From positions 1-64,000 of the forward strand of contig DASVWC010000085.1 in assembly GCA_036389835.1 (NCBI GenBank): a DNA stretch of 64,000 nucleotides. Direction: 5' to 3'. Under the pieces are notes generated by a model, which saw only the letters and a list, made by a program, of their open reading frames with translations, was not told where the DNA came from and ran no database searches. Position 1 is the stretch's first letter. Each line of letters starts with the position of its first letter. Made by a program: the position numbers and the translations under genes. The DNA is from AC-37 sp036389835. Its GTDB lineage: Bacteria; Actinomycetota; Thermoleophilia; Solirubrobacterales; Thermoleophilaceae. This document shows, piece by piece, positions 1 to 9,500 of the stretch.

Positions 1-247
1 CGCGGGGAGGGACGTTGATGCCGTACCTCGGCCGCGGTCGCGCCGGTTCCCGTAACTGCGGCTGGGTAGGGCGGCGGACCGCCAGACCGCGAGGTCCGAG
101 ATCTTCGCCGCCGGAGGATTTTCCACCCTATGGGAAGGTGAACCCGCCGGTGACCGTAGGGTTCGGGCTGTATAGGCGACCAAATCCTCCGGTCACGGGG
201 AACGGCGCCGTTCGCGAGGCTTACCCAGGGGTTTCGCCAAGGCCCGC
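1..247. other. Intergenic region, no supported gene
   Basis: This stretch lies downstream of the leftmost Ku gene (minus strand) and reaches the window edge. A short plus-strand reading frame covers most of it, but it is Arg/Pro-rich, shows no domain or signal peptide, and has the composition expected of random high-GC sequence. I see no tRNA or convincing promoter. It may hold the terminator of the Ku operon and the promoter of a gene beyond the edge. Confidence 0.4.
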
Positions 248-1051
248 CTAGGCCGCGGCCTTCGATCCCTTCTTCGCGCGCGCGAGGCTCTCCTCGAGCG
301 CGGCCATCAGGTCCGGAGCCGCCTTCGGCTCGTCCTCTGCCTCGGGCAGCTTGATCTTCCGCCCCTTCTTCTTGTCGCGGATGATCGCGAGCAGGCGCTC
401 GCGGTGGCGGTCCCGGTAGCGCGAGGGGTCGAACTTCCGCGTGAGCGCGTCGATCAGCGCCACGGCCTGCTCGACCTCCTCCTTCGCCGGCGCGGTCCGC
501 TTGGAGGAGCCGGGCCCGATGCCCTTCGCCGGGCGCACCTCGTCGTGGAAGAGCATCGTGGTGAGCGACAGCGCGCCGTCGCGCACGCGGATCGCGACGA
601 GGTACTCCTTGGTGCGCAGCACGAAGCGGCCGATCGCCGCCTTGCCCTCGCGGTCCATCACCTCGACGAGCAGGCGGTAGGCACGGGCGGCACCCTCGCC
701 GTCCGGCGGGACGAGGAAGTACGGGTGGTCGAAGTGGATCGGGTCGATCTCGGCGAGGTCCACGAACTCCTCGATGTCGATCGTGCGCGTCTTGCGCGGC
801 TCGGCCGCCGCCAGCTCCTCGTCGGTGAGGGTGACCCACTTGCCCTTGCTGACCTCGTAGCCGCGCACGATCTCCTCCCACGGGACCTCCACGTCCTCCT
901 CGGCGCAGAAGCGGCGGGTGTCGATCGGCGCGCCGTCCTTCTCGTGGATCTGGCGGAAGTGGACGCCCTCGTCGCGCACCGCGCTGTGGAGCGCGACCGG
1001 CACGTTCACCAGGCCGAAGCTGAGCGAGCCGTTCCAGAGCGAGCGAGGCAT
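248..1051 (-). CDS. ku: Ku protein, second gene of a tandem Ku pair
   Basis: Bacterial Ku, the ring-shaped DNA-end-binding protein of non-homologous end joining that recruits LigD-type ligases. The 267 residues start MPRSLWNGSLSFGLVNVP, the classic Ku opening, and keep internal signatures such as FCAEEDVEVPW and TRTIDIEEFVDLAEIDP followed by HFDHPYFLVP. A short basic tail (RAKKGSKAAA) ends the protein. The start is fixed because its ATG overlaps the TGA of the upstream Ku gene by one base (TGATG), implying translational coupling and roughly equal amounts of the two subunits, possibly as a heterodimer (inference). No ligD lies in the window. Confidence 0.95.
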   Translation of the reverse strand: MPRSLWNGSLSFGLVNVPVALHSAVRDEGVHFRQIHEKDGAPIDTRRFCAEEDVEVPWEEIVRGYEVSKGKWVTLTDEELAAAEPRKTRTIDIEEFVDLAEIDPIHFDHPYFLVPPDGEGAARAYRLLVEVMDREGKAAIGRFVLRTKEYLVAIRVRDGALSLTTMLFHDEVRPAKGIGPGSSKRTAPAKEEVEQAVALIDALTRKFDPSRYRDRHRERLLAIIRDKKKGRKIKLPEAEDEPKAAPDLMAALEESLARAKKGSKAAA

Positions 1052-1830
1052 CAGCCCTTCCCGCCCTTCACGCTCGCCTCGAGCGCGGCCATCAGCAGGT
1101 CCGGGGCCAGCTCGTTGTCGTGGCGCGCCGGCACCTCGACGTCCTGGCCCTTCGACTTGCGCTGGATCAGCTTCTCGACGCTCGCCCGGTAGGTGTCCTC
1201 GTGCCGCTCGGGCCTCCACCTCGTCTCGAGCGACGCGACGAGGCTCCCGGCCATCTTCACCTCCTGCTTGGAGGGCTTCTTCTGCGGGCTCGGCACCTCC
1301 ACGTCCTTGCCGGACACGACCTCGCCCTCGAAGCGCATCGTGTGGAGGGTGAGCACGTCGTCGCGGGCGCGGAGGGCCACGAGCTGCTCCTTGTTGTGGA
1401 ACACGAAGCGGCCGATGCCCACGCGGTCGCAGCGCAGGAGCGCCTCCTGGAGCACGCGGTAGGCGGCCTCGCCGTCGTCCTGGGTCCCGACGTAGTAGGC
1501 CTTGTCGTAGTAGACGGGGTCGATCTCCTCCGCCGCGACGAAGTCCTCGAGCTCGATCACCTTCCCGCGGCTCGGGTCGGCGGCCGCCACCTCCTCCTTC
1601 GACAGCAGCACGTACTCGCCCTCGGAGACCTCGTAGCCCTTCGCGATCTGCGAGTTGGGGACCTCCTTGTCCTCCTTCGAGCAGAAGCGGCGGTGCTCGA
1701 TGCGGCCCTCGTCGCGGCGGTGCAGCTCGTGGAAGTGCACGGTCTTCGACTCGGTCGCCGTGTAGAGCTTGACCGGCACGGCCACGAGGCCGAAGGCGAT
1801 CGAGCCGTTCCAGATCGAGCGCGGAGCCAC
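1051..1830 (-). CDS. ku: Ku protein, first gene of a tandem Ku pair
   Basis: A second full Ku homologue of 259 residues, beginning MAPRSIWNGSIAFGLVAVP and carrying FCSKEDKEVPNSQIAKGYEV and DPVYYDKAYYVG. It is clearly diverged from the overlapping downstream Ku, so this is an old paralogous pair. Its C-terminus (EASVKGGKG) is nearly free of the basic extension often seen in bacterial Ku. Known role: binds DNA double-strand ends and bridges them for LigD. The gene opens a two-gene operon and is divergent from the GlxA-type regulator at 1947. Tandem Ku genes elsewhere can form heterodimers; that is only a possibility here. Confidence 0.95.
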   Translation of the reverse strand: MAPRSIWNGSIAFGLVAVPVKLYTATESKTVHFHELHRRDEGRIEHRRFCSKEDKEVPNSQIAKGYEVSEGEYVLLSKEEVAAADPSRGKVIELEDFVAAEEIDPVYYDKAYYVGTQDDGEAAYRVLQEALLRCDRVGIGRFVFHNKEQLVALRARDDVLTLHTMRFEGEVVSGKDVEVPSPQKKPSKQEVKMAGSLVASLETRWRPERHEDTYRASVEKLIQRKSKGQDVEVPARHDNELAPDLLMAALEASVKGGKG

Positions 1831-1946
1831 GCCCCTCTCCTACCCGCATCGCGCGCGGCCACGCGCTCGCCCGAGCTCACGCTCATGGCCGGATCTGCCC
1901 GGTAGTCGTCCTTGCGGCCAGACGCCGCACGCGCGACACTGGGCGC

Positions 1947-2891
1947 ATGGAGCAGCTTCCACGCGTCGTGATCGCCGTCTTCGACCGCGTCCAGACCCTC
2001 GACGTGACCGGTCCCGCCGAGGTCTTCCGCCACGCGGGCCGCTACGAGGTCGAGGTGGTGGGCCCCACGCGCGAGCCCGTCGCGACCTACGTCGGGCTCG
2101 GCATCGCCCCGGCCCGCGCGTTCGACGAGGTCACCGGGCCCGTGGACACGCTGGTCGTCGCCGGCGGCCTCGGCGTGCACGCGGCGGTCCGCGACGGCGC
2201 GCTCGTGGAGTTCGTGAGGCGGATGGCGCCCGATGCGCGCCGGGTCGCCTCGGTGTGCACCGGCGCGTTCGCTCTCGCCGCGGCCGGCCTGCTCGACGGC
2301 CGGCGCGCGACCACGCACTGGGCCTCGTGCGAGCGGCTGCGCGCCGAGCACCCCTCGACCACGGTCGAGGAGGACCCGATCTACGTGTTCGACGGCCCGG
2401 TCCGCACCTCGGCCGGCGTGACCGCCGGGATGGACCTGGCCCTGGCGCTGGTCGAGGAGGACCACGGCCCGCAGCTCGCCCTCGAGATCGCGCGCATGCT
2501 CGTGCTCTACGCGCGGCGGCCCGGCTCGCAGTCGCAGTTCAGCGCGCCGCTCACGGCACAGGCCGCCGAACGGGCGCCGCTGCGCGAGCTCCAGGCCTGG
2601 ATCGTCGGCAACCTCGAGGCCGACCTGTCGGTCGAGACGCTCGCCGAGCGGGTGTCGATGAGCCGCCGCCACTTCGCCCGCGCCTTCCGCGCGGAGACCG
2701 GGCATACCCCCGCCGTCTACGTCGAGCGGCTGCGCGTGGACCGCGCCCGGCTCGAGCTGGAGACCACCAGCGCCCCGATCGAGGCGATCGCCGCGCGCTG
2801 CGGCTTCGGCTCGGTGGAGACGCTGCGCCGCGCGTTCGCACGCCGTCTCGGCGTGAACCCGTCCGACTACCGAAAGAGGTTCGCCGCATGA
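1947..2891 (+). CDS. GlxA-type transcriptional regulator (DJ-1/PfpI + AraC HTH)
   Basis: This 314-residue protein has an N-terminal DJ-1/PfpI amidotransferase-like sensor domain (about residues 8-185; the nucleophile-elbow region reads ASVCTGAFALAAAGLLDGR) and a C-terminal AraC double helix-turn-helix (about 215-312; SMSRRHFARAFRAETG, then IAARCGFGSVETLRRAFARR). Such regulators activate catabolic or stress genes in response to a small ligand bound by the DJ-1 fold. Its stop overlaps the start of the next gene (ATGA), which encodes a stand-alone DJ-1/PfpI protein, so the two are co-translated and probably work on related metabolites. The ATG at 1947 follows a short divergent region shared with the Ku operon. 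Confidence 0.9.
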   Translation: MEQLPRVVIAVFDRVQTLDVTGPAEVFRHAGRYEVEVVGPTREPVATYVGLGIAPARAFDEVTGPVDTLVVAGGLGVHAAVRDGALVEFVRRMAPDARRVASVCTGAFALAAAGLLDGRRATTHWASCERLRAEHPSTTVEEDPIYVFDGPVRTSAGVTAGMDLALALVEEDHGPQLALEIARMLVLYARRPGSQSQFSAPLTAQAAERAPLRELQAWIVGNLEADLSVETLAERVSMSRRHFARAFRAETGHTPAVYVERLRVDRARLELETTSAPIEAIAARCGFGSVETLRRAFARRLGVNPSDYRKRFAA

Positions 2892-3523
2892 CCACGATCG
2901 CCATCCCGATCTACCCGCGCTTCACGTCGCTCGACGCGATCGGCCCGTACGAGACGCTCTCGCGCCTCCCGGACGCGGAGGTCACCTGGCTGGCGCACGA
3001 GCCGGGCGTCGTGAAGACCGACAACGGGATGCTCGGCATCGAGGCGACCGCCGTCTTCGAGGACCTGCCGCGCCCCGACATCGTCGTGGTCCCGGGCGGC
3101 ACCGGAACCGGCGACTTCCTCGCCGACGAGCGCCTGATCGGCTGGATCAGAGAGGCGCACGCCCACTCGCAGTGGACCACGTCGGTCTGCACCGGCTCGC
3201 TGCTCCTCGGCGCCGCCGGGGTGCTGGAGGGACTGCGCGCGACGTCGCACTGGCTCTCGCTCGACGCGCTGTCCGGCTTCGGGGCCGAGCCGACCGGCGA
3301 GCGCGTGGTCGTCGAGGGCAAGGTGATCACCGCCGCGGGCGTCTCGTCCGGGATCGACATGGGGCTCGAGCTCGTGCGCCGGATCGCGGGCGAGGAGTTC
3401 GCGAAGGGGCTCCAGCTCATGATCGAGTACGACCCCGAGCCCCCGTTCGACAGCGGCTCGCCCCAGAAGGCGGGCCCGGAGCTCGTCGCGCGCGTCAGGG
3501 AGAGCGTCGCCTCGTACCGCTGA
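2888..3523 (+). CDS. DJ-1/PfpI family protein (isonitrile hydratase-like)
   Basis: A 211-residue single-domain DJ-1/PfpI protein. The family elbow is visible as TTSVCTGSLLLGAAGVLEG (Cys as potential nucleophile), and the acidic residue and Gly-rich loop are in place (VVVPGGTGTGDF). Closest described activity for this layout is isonitrile hydratase (isonitrile to N-substituted formamide), but many relatives have unknown substrates, so the exact reaction is not assigned. The start is the ATG of an ATGA overlap with the upstream GlxA-type regulator, indicating an operon. The 3' end overlaps the convergent membrane-protein gene by 29 bases. Confidence 0.85.
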   Translation: MTTIAIPIYPRFTSLDAIGPYETLSRLPDAEVTWLAHEPGVVKTDNGMLGIEATAVFEDLPRPDIVVVPGGTGTGDFLADERLIGWIREAHAHSQWTTSVCTGSLLLGAAGVLEGLRATSHWLSLDALSGFGAEPTGERVVVEGKVITAAGVSSGIDMGLELVRRIAGEEFAKGLQLMIEYDPEPPFDSGSPQKAGPELVARVRESVASYR

Positions 3524-5003
3524 CGCGGCCGCGCGCCGCCGCGCCTGACGCGCGCCCGGTGGTTCGAGGCGGCCGAGCGCGAGCTCGCGCGCCGCTGACC
3601 GGCCCGCAGCTCATCAGCACCTCCCAGCGTCCGGCCCGCGCCACGGTCCTGTAGCTCCGCGGCGCACGCGGCGCGCTCGGCCAGGTGGCGACGGCCGGGG
3701 CTCGTATCACGGTCCCGGTCGGCTCCGGCTTCACACCGACCTCGACCCCGTGCAGGCGCAGCCGCCAGGCCACCGCCGGCACGTGGTAGTCGCCGGTCAC
3801 CACCCTGCCGCAGCTGCGCAGGCGCTCCGGCCCGCCCGCCCGCGCGATCACGCGGTCGAGGTCGTGGCTGAGCTGGGCCTGGTAGTCGATCTCGGCGAGG
3901 TCGCGGTCGAGCTCGTCGGCGCGGGCGCGAGCCGCGGTCGAGGCCGCCGCCGTCGCAATCGCGGCGAGGACGAGCGTGGCGGCCACCGGCACCGCGGCGC
4001 GCACGCGCGGTCCGCCGGTCGCGACGCGCCCCACGAGCTGCCCGGCGCGCGCCCACCCCACTCCGCTCAGCACGCAGGCCAGGGCGACCGGCGCCATCAG
4101 GTAGCGCTCGTTGCCCGCGTAGCCGCGCTCGGTCATCAGGGCGACGAGCGCGATCCACGCCGCCGCCGTGGCCGCGAGCACGAGCACCGGGCGCGCGTTC
4201 GGCTCGTGATCGCGGCCGCGCGCCCAAGCGACCGCGACCGCGGCGCCCGCGACGGCGAGCAGGACACCGACCTCGACCGGCGCGATCAGGGCCCAGCGAG
4301 CGCGCCGCAGCAACTCCCTGGCGGGCTCCTCGGCCAACGCGGGCGCGTTGCCGACGGCCTCCTGCGCGCGCGACGACGCCCGCAGCGGCTCGCCGGAGCC
4401 CCAGAGCTCGGGGAGGAACCACAGCGCGGGGACCGCGGCAGCCAGGGCGAGGAGCCGCACGCGCAGCGCGGGCTCGCGCACCCACAGGTACAGCCCGTAC
4501 GCGCCCACGAACGGCCAGGTCTCAGGCCGCAGCAGCGCGGCCGCGAAGACCAGCCAGAGCGCGACGCCGCGCCGGTCGCGCAGGTGCGCCTCGACCGCGC
4601 CGAGCAGCAGCGCCACCAGCAGCCCCTCGGAGTAGCCCATCGCGACGGTGCGGCCGAAGTCGGCGCTCGTGAGCAGCGCGAGCGCCGCTATCGCGCCCGC
4701 CACCCAGCCCGCCGGCCCGCCGACCAGCAGCCGCGACACGCGCGCCGCCATGACGAGCGCGAGCATCCCGCCGGCGCGCGCGATCACCAGCCACACCCAC
4801 GGCGACGCGTCGTCGATCGGCGCCATCAGCGTCGTGACCAGCACCGGCAGCGGCTTCCAAGAGGGGCCGGTGCGCGTGTTCAGGTCGAGCTCGAAGATCT
4901 CGCGGCCCCACGCGATCCACGCCCACGGGTCGTAGCTGGGCGCCGACGGAAGCAGCAGGCTGAGCGCGGCTAGCGCGACGCACGCGGCGACGAGGCGTCT
5001 CAT
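3495..5003 (-). CDS. Multi-pass membrane protein, GT-C glycosyltransferase-like
   Basis: A 502-residue protein with about nine or ten hydrophobic segments from an N-terminal signal-anchor (residues 3-22) to about residue 360, then a soluble C-terminal part. The first periplasmic loop after TM1 contains DPWAWIAWGREI, a loop with acidic and Trp residues like those carrying the catalytic Asp in polyprenyl-phosphate-sugar-dependent GT-C enzymes; DKPLP-like text (SWKPLPVL) follows. The likely role is transfer of a sugar from a lipid-linked donor on the outer membrane face, but no donor or acceptor can be named. The last 30 or so residues are Arg-rich low complexity and overlap the convergent DJ-1 gene, so the true end may be shorter in function. 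Confidence 0.65.
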   Translation of the reverse strand: MRRLVAACVALAALSLLLPSAPSYDPWAWIAWGREIFELDLNTRTGPSWKPLPVLVTTLMAPIDDASPWVWLVIARAGGMLALVMAARVSRLLVGGPAGWVAGAIAALALLTSADFGRTVAMGYSEGLLVALLLGAVEAHLRDRRGVALWLVFAAALLRPETWPFVGAYGLYLWVREPALRVRLLALAAAVPALWFLPELWGSGEPLRASSRAQEAVGNAPALAEEPARELLRRARWALIAPVEVGVLLAVAGAAVAVAWARGRDHEPNARPVLVLAATAAAWIALVALMTERGYAGNERYLMAPVALACVLSGVGWARAGQLVGRVATGGPRVRAAVPVAATLVLAAIATAAASTAARARADELDRDLAEIDYQAQLSHDLDRVIARAGGPERLRSCGRVVTGDYHVPAVAWRLRLHGVEVGVKPEPTGTVIRAPAVATWPSAPRAPRSYRTVARAGRWEVLMSCGPVSGARARARPPRTTGRASGAAARGRVSGTRRRSP

Positions 5004-5015
5004 CGCGCCGGAACG

Positions 5016-5486
5016 CTACGACGATCGAGCCGTGCCCCTCACCCGGTAGGTCAGCGGGAACTTCGCGTTCTGACACGCGTCGGGCGCGGCGCGGCTGAGC
5101 GTGACGCGCACCTTCACCACCACGGAGCGCCCCCTGCGGACCTTCGCCCTGGTCTTGATCGGCTGGACCTCGAGCATCGACGCCGGGCAACCGGTGCGCG
5201 CGTTGCGCACCTTCACGCGCAGCTTCTGCAGCGCGAGCGGGAAGCGCGTCCGGTTCCTGACCATGAGCGGCAGCGACACCGTCGCGCCGGGGTAGAGCCT
5301 GCTGGCCGAGCCCCTGACGCTGAGCGCCGGCGTCCTCTTCTTCTTCGCCGCGGCGTGGATCGGAGCGCCCGGGTCGGGGCCGCCCTGCGCGTAGACGAGC
5401 CCGGCGCAGGCGAGCGTCGCCGCGGCGAGGGCGGTGGCGGTGCTCGCGAGGGCCGAGCGCAGGCGTCTACGAACGTCGCGGGTCAT
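5016..5486 (-). CDS. Small secreted hypothetical protein
   Basis: A 156-residue protein with a Sec signal peptide (MTRDVRRRLRSALAST then a hydrophobic Ala-rich core ending near residue 34). The mature part is basic and beta-rich, with an Ig/CARDB-like pattern (SVRGSASRLYPGATVSLPL, then VRNRTRFPLALQKLRVKV) and two Cys residues (TGCPAS and DACQNA) that could form a disulphide. No enzymatic motif is visible. The start at 5486 is chosen because the longer open frame upstream has no signal-peptide logic. It sits 12 bases downstream of the membrane protein start, in the same direction, so the two may be co-transcribed. Confidence 0.7.
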   Translation of the reverse strand: MTRDVRRRLRSALASTATALAAATLACAGLVYAQGGPDPGAPIHAAAKKKRTPALSVRGSASRLYPGATVSLPLMVRNRTRFPLALQKLRVKVRNARTGCPASMLEVQPIKTRAKVRRGRSVVVKVRVTLSRAAPDACQNAKFPLTYRVRGTARSS

Positions 5487-5536
5487 CAGTCTCTTTTCGG
5501 CCTGCCCCGCTACACCCTCAAATCGGGGAGGCGCGC

Positions 5537-6550
5537 TCAGCGGCCCCCGCCGCGCACGGCGGCCTCGAGCACGGTGGCCATGCGCTCCGCCTGCCTGCGC
5601 ACGTCGTGCTCGGCAGCGGCCGCGCGCGCGGCGGGGTTCGGCCGCGGCATCGCCGCGGCGCGATCGAGCGCGGCGCGCAGCGCCGTGCCGTCGCGCGGGT
5701 CCACGAGCACACCGGCCGCGGGCGTCACGAACTCCGGCGGGCCGCCCTCCGCGGTCGCCACCACCGTGCGCTCCATCGCCATCGCCTCGAGCACCGCCTG
5801 GCCGAACGGCTCCCGCAGCGAGGGCTGGCAGACGACGTCGCTCGCGCCGACCCACGCGGGCACGGCGTCGTGCTCGACCCGCCCCGCGAGGTGCACGCCG
5901 GGGCGGCCCTCGAGCGCCGCCCGCAGCGGCCCGTCGCCCAGGAAGGCGAGCGAGCCGCGGCCGAGCGCCGCGAAGGCGTCGGCGAGCCCGACGACGTTCT
6001 TGCGCTCGATCAGCGAGCCGACGCAGAGGAAGCGCGGCCGCTCGCCGGGCCAGTCGACGGCCGCGTCCGCGGCGGTTGGCTCGAACAGCCGCAGGTCCAC
6101 CCCGAGGTCGCAGACCTCGCAGCCCAGACCCGGGTAGTGCGCCTCCAGCCGGGTCGCGAGCCAGCGCGAGTTGGCGATCACCGCGCCCGCGCCGCGCACC
6201 ACCGGACGGGTGGCGACCCGCAGGAAGGGGCGATCGAGGTTGGCCACGTCCTGCCCGTGCGCCATCACCACCAGGGGGACGCGCGCGGCGCGCGCCGCCG
6301 CCAGGCCGGCCGCGCCCGCGGGGAAGAGGAAGTGGGCGAACACGACGTCCGGGCGCGTGCGCCGCACCGACGCCACGGCGGCGCCCGCGAGGCGGGCGTA
6401 CTTGGTCGGCGGGCCGCCGCGGCGGGCGATCGCACAGACCTCCACCTCGTGGCCGGCCGCGCGCAGCTCGCGCACCAGCGGGACGAGGAAGCTGCCGAGG
6501 TCCGGGTCGTCCGGCGTCGGCCACATCTGTGTCACTAGGGCGACGCGCAT
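5537..6550 (-). CDS. Glycosyltransferase family 4 protein
   Basis: A 337-residue GT-B fold glycosyltransferase of the GT4 type: a retaining enzyme that moves a sugar from a nucleotide-sugar donor onto an envelope acceptor. The N-terminal Rossmann half opens MRVALVTQMWPTPDDPDLG and the C-terminal half has FLCVGSLIERKNVVGLADAF and the donor-binding acidic motif QPSLREPFGQAVLEAMAMERTVVA (E-x7-E pattern within it), followed by GGPPEFV. Length and order are typical. It is divergent from the large secreted protein at 6594 with only 43 bases between the two starts, consistent with leaderless transcription. Acceptor and sugar unknown. Confidence 0.9.
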   Translation of the reverse strand: MRVALVTQMWPTPDDPDLGSFLVPLVRELRAAGHEVEVCAIARRGGPPTKYARLAGAAVASVRRTRPDVVFAHFLFPAGAAGLAAARAARVPLVVMAHGQDVANLDRPFLRVATRPVVRGAGAVIANSRWLATRLEAHYPGLGCEVCDLGVDLRLFEPTAADAAVDWPGERPRFLCVGSLIERKNVVGLADAFAALGRGSLAFLGDGPLRAALEGRPGVHLAGRVEHDAVPAWVGASDVVCQPSLREPFGQAVLEAMAMERTVVATAEGGPPEFVTPAAGVLVDPRDGTALRAALDRAAAMPRPNPAARAAAAEHDVRRQAERMATVLEAAVRGGGR

Positions 6551-6593
6551 GGCTCCCGGCGCGCCTCACTCTAACCGCGGCTACCTTGTCGTA

Positions 6594-9500
6594 GTGCCCC
6601 CCGTCCGGACCTGGCTCGCGCTGGCCGCGCTCGCCGTGCTGCTCGCACCCGCCGGCGCGCACGCCGCGCCGTTCCAGCTCACGCCGACCGGGAGCGACCC
6701 CGACGTGGCGGTCGACGCGAGCGGCACCGGCCACTTCGTCTGGAACCAGCCGAGCGCCGAGGGCTCGGACGTGACCGTCTACTGCCAGGTGCCGCGCGGG
6801 GCCAGCACCTGCTCGCGCTTCCAGAACCTGATCCCGGCCGGCGAGAAGCTCTTCGACTCGGCCGGCCCGCGGGTAATGCTCGCGGGCGACGGGCGCATCG
6901 TGGTCGTGACCGGCCGCTGCTGCTCGCAGGTGTGGCGCTTCGTGTCGAGCGACGGCGGCGCGAGCTTCGACTCCCGGCTCGTCGGCGACCTCACCGGCAC
7001 ATCCGACTGGAACGCGGTGCTCGGCCCGGCGGACCGCGTCTCGCTCGCGACCAGCGGCACCTACCAGGCCGCCCCGCTCGACGGCTTCACCACCGCCCAG
7101 GCCGACCTGCTCGAGGGCTCGGTGCAGGGGACCGCGCTCGCGCTGGTCGACCCCTCCACCCCGCTGATGGTGGCCTCGCCCAACGGCGAGCGCGAGCTCG
7201 CCTGGCGCCGCTACGCGGGCAGCGGCGAGCCGAACAACGCGTCGAGCTGGTCGCCGGCCCAGGCGGTTGGGGCGGGCACGAACCCGCACCTCGCGACCGG
7301 CCCGAGGGGGACGTTCCTGTTCTATGAGGAGGGCTCCGCCAGCAACGCGGCGTACGTGGTGCGGCGCTGGAACGGCGCCGGCTTCGACCCGCCGCTGTCC
7401 ACGGTGATCCCGCCCGGCGGCTCGCAGCGCCAGCCCGCGTTCACCCAGGATCCCAGCGGGCGCTTCCACGCCGTCTGGGGGAGCAACGAGACGATGCCGC
7501 AGCGGCTCCTGTACTCGACCTCCCCCGACGGCGTGAGCTGGACCGGGCCGCGCGAGATCGGCCCGCCGCGCGAGGCCGGCTACTTCCACAACCGGATCGC
7601 GGCGCTCGGCGAGAACGACGGGTTCGCCGCCAACGACGTGAACGAGAACGCCGGGACCGTCGAGGGCGTGGCGCTCACGCCGCAGGACGGGCCGGTCGAG
7701 CGCCCTGACGATCCCTCGTGCCGCACGCGAGCTGAGTTCCGTCCTGTGCAGGTGCTCCTGCCCGAGGGCTGCTTCAAGCAGGTCGGCGGGCGTCTCGAGA
7801 CGGGCGACGAGGTCAAGGTGAACGGCCTGCTCGTGGAGCCGCGCGCGGGCGCGACGGTCGTGATCGACGCGGCGAAGCGGCGGATCTACTCGCGCGGGGC
7901 GACGACGGTGAGGGCGGGCATCATCCCGGTCCAGGTCGGAATCCTCGACTGGGCGATCAAGGACCAGGCGAAGCTGCGGGTGGACAGCTTCGACCTCGGC
8001 GACACCGGCGGGAAGCTGTTCGGCTTCCCGCTGACCGGCAGCGCGGAGGTCGACTTCGAGTCCGGGACCACCGCGATCGCGGCGCACGTCGGGCTGCCGA
8101 AGTTCCTCGGCGGCGTGACCGGCGACGTCACGCTGCGCACCGACAACGAGCGCGGGCTGCGCCTCGACGGGCTCGTGATCAAGGTCCCGAGCGCGCTGAT
8201 CGGGCCGGTCCAGGTTAAGGACCTCGTGCTCACCTACCTGGCCGCCGGGAGCGTCTGGCAGGGGTCCGCCACGCTGCTGCTGCCGCCGAGCCCGCCCGGC
8301 CCGCGCCTCGACGCGGCGATCGGCTTCCGCGAGGGCGGCTTCGACTACGGCCGCGGCGAGTACACGTTCACGAGCCCCGGACTCGCGCTGGGGTCGGGCG
8401 TGTTCCTCAACAAGATCCGCTTCTCGGTGAACGTTCAGCCGCCGCCCACGCGGATCGGCGGCGGCGTGACGCTCAGCGCCGGGCCCACCGTCGCCGGGCA
8501 GAAGTCGCTCGGCATCGAGGGCGACGTGCTCTACACGTTCCCGAACCCACCCGCGCCCGCGGTCCTGCGCGCCGACGGCAAGGCCACACTCAACTCGATC
8601 CCGTTCCTCAAGGCGTTCGCGGAGTACCGCTCGAACGGCTACTTCGCGTTCGGGGCCGACCTCGACTACTTCTTCGTGAAGGACGTGGTGGGGATCAGGG
8701 CCGGCGTGAACGGGTGGTTCACGAGCAGCGCGTTCAACATCGACGGCAAGGGCACGATCTGCGTGGGCTTCTGCTTCGACGCCGAGGCGGTGCTCTCGAG
8801 CCAGGGCATCGCCGCCTGCGGGCGGGTCGAGATCTGGGAGAACGAGGTGGCGCTCGGCTTCGGCTACAAGTGGGGCGGCGGGCTGAGCATCATGGTCCTG
8901 TCGTGCGACGTCGGCCCGTTCCGCGCGGTGGCCGAGGCCCAGGCCGGCGAGCAGGGCTTCACGCTCGAGAAGGGGCTGCCGGTGGCGACGGCCGCGTTCC
9001 ACGGCACCACCGCGCCGCCGAAGGTCGTGCTCGAGGGTCCGAACGGCGAGCGCGTGGAGACGCCGGCCGAGCCCGGCGGCAAGGTCCTCGACGAGCGCTT
9101 CCTGCTGTTCCAGAACCCGGACGACAAGACGACGTACGTGGCGATCAACCGGCCGTCGGCCGGCCGCTGGCGCGCGACCGTGGCGCCCGCGCCGACGGGG
9201 CGGATCGCCCCGGGCGCGCTCGGCACGCGGGCCGCCCAGGCGTCGCCGATCGAGTCGATCCAGGTGGGCCGCGGCCTGCCTCAGCCGTCGGTCGAGGCGC
9301 GCGTGGGCGGGCGCGGGTACGCGCGCACGCTGAGCTACACGGTGAAGTCGATCGCGGGACAGCGGGTGCACTTCGAGGAGGTCGGGAAGGGCGTCGGCCG
9401 GCGCCTCGGCACGGCGAAGGGCAAGCGCGGCACGCTGCGCTTCACCCCCGGCGACGGCCCGCGCGGCAAGCGCCGGATCGTCGCTCTCGTGGAGCAGGAC

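Noticed and set aside
15..251. Short plus-strand reading frame at the left edge
   Set aside because: No ribosome-binding site, no domain, Arg/Pro-rich translation typical of non-coding GC-rich DNA.
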